A stretch of DNA of 64,000 nt, from assembly GCF_018860805.1 (NCBI RefSeq), contig NZ_JAHKQR010000001.1, positions 248,001-312,000 on the forward strand, in the 5' to 3' direction. The notes below the pieces were generated by a model that made no database searches, was not told where the DNA came from, and saw only the letters and a program-made list of their open reading frames with translations. The DNA is from Aestuariibacter sp. A3R04 (GTDB lineage: Bacteria > Pseudomonadota > Gammaproteobacteria > Enterobacterales > Alteromonadaceae). Shown here piece by piece: positions 35,391-43,126 of the stretch (position 1 is its first letter; every line of letters starts with the position of its first letter). Position numbers and translations under genes: made by a program.

Positions 35391-37949
35391 CTACTGGCCT
35401 GGCGCTACATCTTCGTATGTTGCATCAGGATGATCTGTCATGCGTATTTCATCTAGATACAGGTAGTGCTCATTTTTCATACCACTTAAATCACCATTGA
35501 AATACAATCCCCATGAGGGATAAATGCCTTTGTCGTCGTTGTAACCAAATTGGATATTGTGCTGATTGAGGACTTTTTTGCCGTCTACCCATAGCTCTAA
35601 GAAACCTGTTTTTGCATCCGAATAGTCCACCTTGACATGAAGAACAAAGTCCACCCATCTATCCAGATAGTCTGCTTTACTACCTGGTATTTTAAAGTGA
35701 GACGTTCCATCGCCGTGGCGTGTGGGGCTGAGCGTATATGGGTCCCATTTCCAATTTCCTTTCATACCGCTTTCACTAAGAGTCAGGCTAAATGGAGGGT
35801 TTCTAGAATGTTCTTTCAGCCGTTTATCGGCACTGCCGTGTATTTGAAAAAACAGCCACTCATTGGGTTCGTTTTGCGTTCCCTCCTTAGGAAAGAAAAA
35901 ACTGAAACCGTACCAGGCTTCTGCGCCTTTTACTTTTTGTGTTTTGAAACCGTGGAACATGGCTTTTCTGTCAACGTTATCTATTTTTTTAGGGTCGCCA
36001 TTGTAAGCGGCCGGATTTTCGTGATGCCATGTTAGTTTTGCGGCATACTGACCACTGCGAACAATCTCCGTTTCCAAATCAAAAGCGTCTTCACTTTGCA
36101 GTTGATTGAACATAAAGTTCTTGGCAAGCGCAGCGTCTAACCCCGGGGTGAAGCCTCGAGGCGATACGGCATTCCAACCTTTGTTTTCAAAAGATTCATA
36201 AATGATAGCTGTACTCTTTGAAAAGTTACTCTGATTTGGTTGGTGTTGAGGTGATCGAAAAGTGCCGTCTTGCCACAAGTACAAGCGTTGAGACGGGCCT
36301 TGCTTGACATTTAAAAGCACCGCAACAGCATCACCTGAACTATCGCGGATTGCCTCCATTTGTATCCGTGTGTTTTTAAGGGAAAGATATACATCTTTTA
36401 CCTGCCAGTTAACGCCATTTTGACTAGTTGCTTTAGCGAAAGTGGTGTGGTTGTTTCGATTGCGGTAGGTCACTAAAGCATGGTGATTGTTTTGCTCTTT
36501 TGTTAACTCTTCTATCTCAAGGATTTTAATTACTTCTTCGCCATTCTCATTGCGAAGTGAGCGGTTTACCGTGTTGGGCATAGGCAAATTATGTGTCCAT
36601 TGACCATCGTTAAATGACGTCAGACGCCATTCGCGTGCGTCTTTAGTGCGTGCCTCGTAGGCTAATGCCGGTGCCCCGCTTTCTAATACCACAGGAACGG
36701 TAGCAAACGGTGTTTCCTCCTTGTCAGTGGAATCGAAAGCTAGCATCTTTTCATTAGCGACTTCCAGGGTTACTGGAAGTTGTATTTGCTCACCTTGGGC
36801 GTTGTACATGGTGTCATTGGTTGTATCTAAACGCATGTAATATGCATTAATACGGGCATACGTAGTTTTGTCGTGTAATTCGAGGAAGTTACATTCGTGC
36901 CACAAGTAGCTAATAGCAATTTCTGAATCAGATATTTTCAGCGGATTGATATAAAATGTATCCACATTGATTGGGTTATCTAGCTGTGGTGTTGGCGCTG
37001 TAATTATTACTGGTTGCTCAAATCTGTGGGTCCCCGCTTTCATTTTGTAGTACACCCAAGGGGACTTGTGCGTACCTGCCCGCGTAAAAAAATAGATATC
37101 ACCATTACCCATTTTGTAGCTTTTTGTATAAGAAGCGAAGGGAGATATGTCGTCTACGTAATGGAATTCGCTAATATCATAGGGGTTCTTGGACATGACA
37201 TGAAGCATTCGCCCGCCAGCGTGCGGTGTGTCAATAGACATTGGGTTAAGCCCATCTTCGCGTTCTCCACCATGGCCACCGTATATCAGGTGTAAGTATC
37301 CTTCGCTATCCATTTCTATGACTGGCCTGCCGTGACTATCTATTTTGCGTTCATCCTTTGACAGGGTGCTTTCCGCTGCTTTGAACGGCCCTTGCCATTG
37401 GTGAGTGACGAGATTGTATTTAGCTATGTAGGGGTCTGTTAGCTGGCCTTGGTAAGTGATGTATACCGTATCGCCGTCTACATAATGCCACCCTCTGTGG
37501 GGGTTGCCCTGTAAGTTATCTGTGAAATATCCAGGTGGTAACTCAGGAAGTATTGCTGGCAGCGGTTTCTTTGGACCTAAATTTTCTTCTGCCATCCCGT
37601 AAATATCGCTGAAACTTTTGCCGCTTTTAAAAGCGTTGTAAATGGGTTGGTATTCGGGGTATTGACCGAACATGTACTGGTCTATCCGCCATTGCCAATA
37701 GCTTTTGCTTTCCGGATCCGTAGGGTCTATTTGTGCTTCAAGCGCAGCGAAAACATTATCCGTCTTAGAAAACGTATCGATCAAAGCTTGGCGCTGAGAA
37801 TAAAAGCTGACTTTCTCTTTAGATTCCACGCGGCTATCCGTCAGGCTGCAACCGCTGGTAATCGCGATAACGCAAAGCAATAGGGTCGTTAGCCATAGAA
37901 TGTTGGCGTTTGAGGCGCCTTCTGTGAACGCATCACGTTTGAGTTTCAT
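35391..37949 (-). CDS. Double-domain lyase: PL25 propeller plus heparin-lyase-I/glucuronan-lyase-like jelly roll
   Basis: An 852-residue lipoprotein (lipobox ITSGC, Cys34). Residues about 40-140 are a helical region of unknown role. Residues about 145-580 form a PL25 propeller in which all five catalytic residues are kept: His206 (DSHGRP), His226 (YGGHGGE), Tyr274 (FASYTKS), Arg290 (FFTRAGTH) and Tyr333 (DTFYINP). Residues about 585-840 match the polysaccharide lyase jelly roll PF14099 (PL13/PL20-like): WYGFSFFFP, EWLFFQIHG, DRWVDFVLHVKVDYSDAKTG and YPSWGLYFNGD. The second domain may cut a different uronate linkage or bind uronate-rich chains. The start at 37949 avoids an unusual 8-residue charged extension. 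It is a single gene, divergent from GH106. Confidence 0.87.
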   Translation of the reverse strand: MKLKRDAFTEGASNANILWLTTLLLCVIAITSGCSLTDSRVESKEKVSFYSQRQALIDTFSKTDNVFAALEAQIDPTDPESKSYWQWRIDQYMFGQYPEYQPIYNAFKSGKSFSDIYGMAEENLGPKKPLPAILPELPPGYFTDNLQGNPHRGWHYVDGDTVYITYQGQLTDPYIAKYNLVTHQWQGPFKAAESTLSKDERKIDSHGRPVIEMDSEGYLHLIYGGHGGEREDGLNPMSIDTPHAGGRMLHVMSKNPYDISEFHYVDDISPFASYTKSYKMGNGDIYFFTRAGTHKSPWVYYKMKAGTHRFEQPVIITAPTPQLDNPINVDTFYINPLKISDSEIAISYLWHECNFLELHDKTTYARINAYYMRLDTTNDTMYNAQGEQIQLPVTLEVANEKMLAFDSTDKEETPFATVPVVLESGAPALAYEARTKDAREWRLTSFNDGQWTHNLPMPNTVNRSLRNENGEEVIKILEIEELTKEQNNHHALVTYRNRNNHTTFAKATSQNGVNWQVKDVYLSLKNTRIQMEAIRDSSGDAVAVLLNVKQGPSQRLYLWQDGTFRSPQHQPNQSNFSKSTAIIYESFENKGWNAVSPRGFTPGLDAALAKNFMFNQLQSEDAFDLETEIVRSGQYAAKLTWHHENPAAYNGDPKKIDNVDRKAMFHGFKTQKVKGAEAWYGFSFFFPKEGTQNEPNEWLFFQIHGSADKRLKEHSRNPPFSLTLSESGMKGNWKWDPYTLSPTRHGDGTSHFKIPGSKADYLDRWVDFVLHVKVDYSDAKTGFLELWVDGKKVLNQHNIQFGYNDDKGIYPSWGLYFNGDLSGMKNEHYLYLDEIRMTDHPDATYEDVAPGQ

Positions 37950-37968
37950 AATTATTTTCTCGGTTGGC

Positions 37969-38067
37969 CTCACATAGATGTGAGTGTTAAGTCACCTTCC
38001 CTTTAAAAACAAACAAAGGTGATATATATTCGGTCATATGTAATCGCAATGTTACAAAAGTAATCAT
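37969..38067. promoter_or_regulatory. Compact divergent control region with three inverted or repeated elements
   Basis: Contains CTCACAT-AG-ATGTGAG (37969-37984, perfect 7-bp arms, partly in the leader of the double-lyase gene), TCACCTT / AAGGTGA (37992-37998 and 38016-38022), and CAAAAGTAATCAT (38055-38067), which recurs exactly at 48680-48692 before the permease gene. All lie between the double lyase and GH106 genes. Confidence 0.5.
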
Positions 38068-38068
38068 T

Positions 38069-41000
38069 ATGAATCAAAGTCAATTTGCTGAAATGTTCCA
38101 TTCTGTTGCTGACGTCGTTTGTAAAATGTCATTAGTCGTCTTTCTATTCGGGAGTTTAGTGAACGCAGATACCCTGTCGGAACAAGCTTTTAAAAACCCT
38201 GAAAAGACTTTTTTACCTAAAACTTGGATGCACGCAATGAACGGTAATCTCAGTAAAGATGGCTTTACCGAGGATTTCAGGGCACTGGGTGATGCAGGAA
38301 TCGGGGGCGCCATATTTTTTCATGTTCATCGACGCAATGTACCTTACTCATCTAACGGGCCAATCAGATTTGGTACTGAAGAATTCTACGATCATCTCGT
38401 TCATGCTGCCGCACAAGCCGACAAAAACAACATAGAGTTTGGTATTCATAATTCAGATGGCTGGACTTCGAGTGGCGGACCTTGGATTACGCCTGAATTG
38501 TCCATGAAGCGAATAACATGGTCAGAAGTTGCCGTAAGTGGAGGAAGAAATTTAACGCCACCTCAGCCGGGTTACGCAGAGGGGTTTTATAGAGACGTAG
38601 CTGTAATCGCCTTACCTATAAATAAATTTAATGCAAATAATGCCTTTGCCAATGCGAAGCTAAGCGCTTCAGATTCTGCACTGAACGTTGCAGCATTGTC
38701 GGATAGCGATTGGGATACAGAACTCGAGTTTGTTAAAAATAAAAATGATGAGTATTGGGTTCAAATTGAGCTTGAAACCGCTGCGTCGCTGCGTAGCTTA
38801 CAGATAGAAACGCCCAACCGGCATGGGGACGCTTCACTACAGGTGTCAGACGATGGTATCAACTTTACCACCGTGGTTGATAAACTTCGCAGGCCGAGAA
38901 CGGGGGCTAGGATGTGGGCATTCAGTCCGCAGCTAGTCAGTAAGGAGCAGGATGGATTTAGGGCAAAGTACTTTAGAATTGTTTTTACTAAACCTATTGC
39001 TATTAAACGCTTTGACTTGTGGTCGATACCTCGCATTGACAATTGGCTTTCAATGAATGCAATGGAGCGCGGAAGACTTAGCATGACGCCTTCATTAGCG
39101 CCTGAGGCAATGACTAGCGTAAATGATGTCGTGGTACTAAATAGAGGTGATTTGCCTCAAGACGGTGTTCAAGTGCCAAGTGGAAATTGGCGTATTCTGC
39201 GATTTGGATACACCAGTACAGGGGCTTTTAATGTGCCGGCTACGGTTGAAGGAGAAGGTTTAGAGGTAGATAAGTTCGATCCCAGTGCTTTGCGGTACCA
39301 TTTTGAACAGTATGTGGGGAAGCTGGTTAAAAAAGTGCAGGAGGAAGGCATACAATCTCTAAAAACAACAGAGATTGATAGCTATGAAGTAGGAGGCCAA
39401 AACTGGACACAGAATATTGATAAGTCGTTTGAAGCGAAGTTTGGTTACGATCTTATCCCGTGGTTACCTTTATTGACAGGCCGCATTATAGAATCCGCTG
39501 AACATACAGGCGCTATTTTACAAGATTTTCGACAGCACTTGTCAGATCTTATGGTTCAGAATTATTTTGGGGAGTTTACTCGGGTATCAAATGAGTACGA
39601 CCTAGAGTCGTACATTGAACCCTATGGTTGGGGGCCTTTTGATGAATTAGCCGCAGGGGGGCAAGCGGACCGCCTTATGGGAGAATTTTGGGTAAGAGAG
39701 CAGGAATATAACGGCCGTGTTATGGCTGCTATCTCCTCTGCCCACATATATGGAAAGAACATTATATCAGCTGAGTCTTTCACATCTATTAATACGGTAA
39801 ATTGGTATGGCCATCCATATTTCTATAAACATTATGGTGACGAAATGTGGGCAAGGGGCATAAACGAAACCATGTTCCACCGCTTTGCGCATCAACCTAA
39901 CAACTTTGTCAAGCCGGGCATGACGATGGACTCGATTGGGTCCCATATTGATAGAACCCAAACGTGGTGGGGCAATGGAGGAAAAGCCTGGTTTAAGTAT
40001 TTGGCGCGCGGCTCATATTTGCTTCAACAAGGAGTTCCCGATGCCGATTTTCTTGTTCACCTTGGGGATATGGCTCCGTTGCGCGTAGGTAATGCGAATA
40101 ATACATCAGTGCCAGCTGGGTTTGGCTACGATTACACCAATACTGAGGTGCTTATTAACCGGGTAAAAGTGGAGGACGGATACCTAGTGCTGCCTGAAGG
40201 TACCCGTTATCGTGCATTGCATTTGTACAAAACCGGGTATATGCACCTTAAAACTTTACAGCGAATTAAAGAACTAGTGGCACAGGGAGCAACAGTTATA
40301 GGAGATAAGCCAGATAAAGTTATTGGATATAGTGAATGGTCAAAGCAGAAAGAGTTTGACTCAATTGTAGAAGAGCTGTGGGGGGAGGAGTCAGAAAACG
40401 AAAAACATCTACGGCGCTACAAAAAAGGTATAGTCAGTAGTTTTACGCTTCAGGAAACCATAGCCCAATTAAATTATGCCCCCGACTTGGTGATAGACGG
40501 AAAGCCTGCACAGTTTTTCGCCCACCGGCGTATAGGTAAAAATGACCTGTATTATTTTTATAACGATGATCCATTCTTTAAGCAAGTTGAAGTGAATTTG
40601 CGAAATGGCAATGGCAAAGCTGAAATATGGAATATCGATGATGGAAGCATTGAACATATCACTGACTTTACAAGAGCAAATAAGCGCCTTACAACAACTC
40701 TGCCTTTAGAGCCATTCGCCTCAAGGTTTATTGTAATTCGCCGTGAAGGTCAAACGCCGAACTACGTGAATAAGCAAAGCACACTATTGCGCGATTATTA
40801 CGTTAACCAACACAAGGTATTACATGAATTTGATCAACCATGGGAGGTATACTTTGACGAAGAGTGGGCAGGCCCAGGTAAGGTAACCTTCAATACGCTC
40901 ATAGATTGGAAAAACAGCCCTCTTTCGTCCATTAAATACTATTCCGGTACCGCGAAATATACCAATCACTTTTTTATAGCGTCATCGCAAATGACTGATG

Positions 41001-41404
41001 GAAAACCGCTCTATCTTGATTTAGGCGACGTCCAACAAATAGCTGAAGTGAGCGTTAATGGAGAGCCTGTTGCAACGCTTTGGAAGCCCCCATTTGTTGT
41101 GGATATTAGCGGGGCTATCAAAGCAGGAGAAAACACCCTTGAGGTTGATGTAACCAATACCTGGGTGAATCGATTAATTGGTGATGAAGCGTTACCCGAT
41201 ACAAGCGGCTACTCAATGATTGGAGATACCGCGCCGTGGATCGTCGAGAACAGACCACCACCAAAAAGTGAAAGAGTAACATTTACTGGGTTTAATTTCT
41301 TTGAAAAGCAACCCAAAAAGCTACAGTCTTCGGGCTTGATTGGTCCGGTAAAGGTATTCAAAGTATCAACGGAGATGGGCCCAGTACTGTCTGGCAAATT
41401 CTGA
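38069..41404 (+). CDS. GH106 alpha-L-rhamnosidase
   Basis: A 1111-residue exported protein (hydrophobic segment about 21-33, cleavage near VNA-DT). The GH106 signature is clear: PKTWMHAMNGNLSKDGFTED (about 49-68), IGGAIFFHVHRRN (about 77-89) and FGIHNSDGWTSSGGPWITPE (about 124-143), then the catalytic barrel, a middle carbohydrate-binding-like insertion, and a C-terminal jelly roll (YSGTAKYTNHF, LDLGDVQQIAEVSVNGE). It hydrolyses alpha-L-rhamnosyl linkages with inverting mechanism in known members. The start is uncertain: Met9 (38093) and Met20 (38126) are also possible, none with a good ribosome site, and the AGTAATCA repeat touches Met1. Probably acts in the periplasm. Confidence 0.9.
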   Translation: MNQSQFAEMFHSVADVVCKMSLVVFLFGSLVNADTLSEQAFKNPEKTFLPKTWMHAMNGNLSKDGFTEDFRALGDAGIGGAIFFHVHRRNVPYSSNGPIRFGTEEFYDHLVHAAAQADKNNIEFGIHNSDGWTSSGGPWITPELSMKRITWSEVAVSGGRNLTPPQPGYAEGFYRDVAVIALPINKFNANNAFANAKLSASDSALNVAALSDSDWDTELEFVKNKNDEYWVQIELETAASLRSLQIETPNRHGDASLQVSDDGINFTTVVDKLRRPRTGARMWAFSPQLVSKEQDGFRAKYFRIVFTKPIAIKRFDLWSIPRIDNWLSMNAMERGRLSMTPSLAPEAMTSVNDVVVLNRGDLPQDGVQVPSGNWRILRFGYTSTGAFNVPATVEGEGLEVDKFDPSALRYHFEQYVGKLVKKVQEEGIQSLKTTEIDSYEVGGQNWTQNIDKSFEAKFGYDLIPWLPLLTGRIIESAEHTGAILQDFRQHLSDLMVQNYFGEFTRVSNEYDLESYIEPYGWGPFDELAAGGQADRLMGEFWVREQEYNGRVMAAISSAHIYGKNIISAESFTSINTVNWYGHPYFYKHYGDEMWARGINETMFHRFAHQPNNFVKPGMTMDSIGSHIDRTQTWWGNGGKAWFKYLARGSYLLQQGVPDADFLVHLGDMAPLRVGNANNTSVPAGFGYDYTNTEVLINRVKVEDGYLVLPEGTRYRALHLYKTGYMHLKTLQRIKELVAQGATVIGDKPDKVIGYSEWSKQKEFDSIVEELWGEESENEKHLRRYKKGIVSSFTLQETIAQLNYAPDLVIDGKPAQFFAHRRIGKNDLYYFYNDDPFFKQVEVNLRNGNGKAEIWNIDDGSIEHITDFTRANKRLTTTLPLEPFASRFIVIRREGQTPNYVNKQSTLLRDYYVNQHKVLHEFDQPWEVYFDEEWAGPGKVTFNTLIDWKNSPLSSIKYYSGTAKYTNHFFIASSQMTDGKPLYLDLGDVQQIAEVSVNGEPVATLWKPPFVVDISGAIKAGENTLEVDVTNTWVNRLIGDEALPDTSGYSMIGDTAPWIVENRPPPKSERVTFTGFNFFEKQPKKLQSSGLIGPVKVFKVSTEMGPVLSGKF

Positions 41405-41421
41405 GCGAGTACAAATGAGGG

Positions 41422-42885
41422 TCATTCAATTTGTTTGGCCTTTTCTGTCAATGCGTTGAAATATTCATTGCTTCGGTATTCTGAAACAGGCGACCATTTG
41501 GCGTTTTCTTTGGGTAGATGCGCGCTTAAAGCACTCTTGATATCCGTGTAAAAAGGATTTCCTGCGAGATTATTCCATTCGTTAGGATCTGTTCTGTGAT
41601 CATAGAGTTCTTCGCTACCATCTTCGTAACGAATGTATCTAAAACGGTCGTCTTTTACGGCATGGTTGTTGAGGCCAAACGTTGTAAGCGCAACATGTTC
41701 CCATTGTGCGTTTGGTTCCTTTAGCAATGGACTTATGTCGTTCCCCTCATTTTGAGGGTTTTCTGGTAGACCACACATTCTCACAAGTGTTGGGTATAAA
41801 TCCACTAAGCTTACAGGCCGGTTACTTATCTGGCGCCCTGAAGACTTTGGCGGCTTAATAATGAGCGTTGTTCTGGTGGACGTTTCCCACAACGACATTT
41901 TCGCAAACCGGTTTTTCTCTCCCACGGCATAACCGTGATCGCCCCATAAAACTACGATGGTATTGTCGGCATATTCACTTGATGCCAGTGCATCCAATAC
42001 TTGCCCTACGTAATGGTCGACAAAAGAAATGCTTGCTAGATATGCTTGAACAATGTTCTTCCACTCTCCCGACTTGATAGCCCAGTCAGTCGTCGGCATC
42101 ATCTTATAGGTAGAGATGCGCTTAGCTATTTCCGGGACGTCATCTAGGTCATTTGGCAAGTAAGGCGGAAGTTCGATATCTTCAACAGGGTGCATATCGA
42201 ACCATTTCTGAGGCACAGTCCAAGGTACGTGAGGACGTAGAAAACCACCTGCCAAGAAAAAGGGTCTATTGTGTGTTCGCTGTAATTGTTTAACTAACCA
42301 CTTGGCCGATTCATAGTCAGGCATCAATTCATCTTTTTCTGGGTAAGCGCCCCAGTCAGTGTTAGTCCCTTTGCTATCCCACTTCATTCGCTTAGGTGCA
42401 TAAGGGCCAAACCCTTTGGGTCTTCCACCAAACACTTCGAAGCTCCCGTCAGCTACACCATAATGAAAAATTTTACCCACTGCCGCAGTGTAGTATCCAT
42501 TCTGTTTAAAATATTCGCTTATAAACGTTGACTGAGCCGCTTTCGCATTCGCTACGCGTATATCGTTATCTCTTATATGCCCATATATTCCCGTAGTCGA
42601 CGGTAGTAGTCCCGTCATTATACTGGCTCTGGATGGGCCACATAGCGGTGCTGGGGCATGTGCGTTTGTGAATGTTGTTGCTTGCTGGGCCAGTCGGTCT
42701 ATGTTTGGTGTTTTTGTATTCGGATGACCACGCATAGCTCCAACCCAACTGTTTAAATCGTCGATGGCGAGCATCAAGACATTGGGCTTATGGCCTGATT
42801 TATTTGGTACGTTTGAGCCAATTGCCCTCGCTGCGGCCAACATACATGTACTGCCTAATAGGAAAGATCTTCTGGTCGTCATCAT
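41422..42885 (-). CDS. S1-type sulfatase with twin-arginine signal
   Basis: A 487-residue iduronate-2-sulfatase-like enzyme. Its N-terminus, MMTTRRSFLLGSTCMLAAAR, contains a Tat motif (TRRSFLL), so it is predicted to be exported folded by TatABC, unlike the Sec or lipoprotein sulfatases around it. Metal site AIDDLNSWVGAMRGHP (40-55); formylglycine Cys82 in CGPSR; WGDHGYAVGEKNRFAKMSLW near the second half. Ribosome site CAGGA precedes the ATG by 6 bp. It is convergent with GH106 (17 bp between the stops) and divergent from the PL24 lyase gene. Confidence 0.92.
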   Translation of the reverse strand: MMTTRRSFLLGSTCMLAAARAIGSNVPNKSGHKPNVLMLAIDDLNSWVGAMRGHPNTKTPNIDRLAQQATTFTNAHAPAPLCGPSRASIMTGLLPSTTGIYGHIRDNDIRVANAKAAQSTFISEYFKQNGYYTAAVGKIFHYGVADGSFEVFGGRPKGFGPYAPKRMKWDSKGTNTDWGAYPEKDELMPDYESAKWLVKQLQRTHNRPFFLAGGFLRPHVPWTVPQKWFDMHPVEDIELPPYLPNDLDDVPEIAKRISTYKMMPTTDWAIKSGEWKNIVQAYLASISFVDHYVGQVLDALASSEYADNTIVVLWGDHGYAVGEKNRFAKMSLWETSTRTTLIIKPPKSSGRQISNRPVSLVDLYPTLVRMCGLPENPQNEGNDISPLLKEPNAQWEHVALTTFGLNNHAVKDDRFRYIRYEDGSEELYDHRTDPNEWNNLAGNPFYTDIKSALSAHLPKENAKWSPVSEYRSNEYFNALTEKAKQIE

Positions 42886-43126
42886 TCATTTCCTGTTACT
42901 GCTATTCCCACTACTGGACGTTATTTTTTGTTGATTATTTAGTCTGGAAAACGATTAAGTAATTACACACTGTTGCGTGAATGTGATCAAATTTGATTGT
43001 ATGGTAGTGCATTTGTAAATATTTTGTAATACATTAATGCTTGATTTTGAATGTTATTGATTTATTTAAGTGATGACATTTGATTGAACACGAAAGACGA
43101 AACCATCAACTTGAGTTATCAAACTT
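42886..43126. promoter_or_regulatory. Divergent region with ATCAAATTTGAT palindrome
   Basis: A 241-bp AT-rich region between the Tat sulfatase and the PL24 lyase genes. The perfect palindrome ATCAAATTTGAT lies at 42986-42997 in the context TGATCA-AATT-TGATTG (42984-42999), the same half-site spacing as CAATCA-TTTG-TGATTG before rhaEW. It is a candidate operator for lyase induction. Confidence 0.5.
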
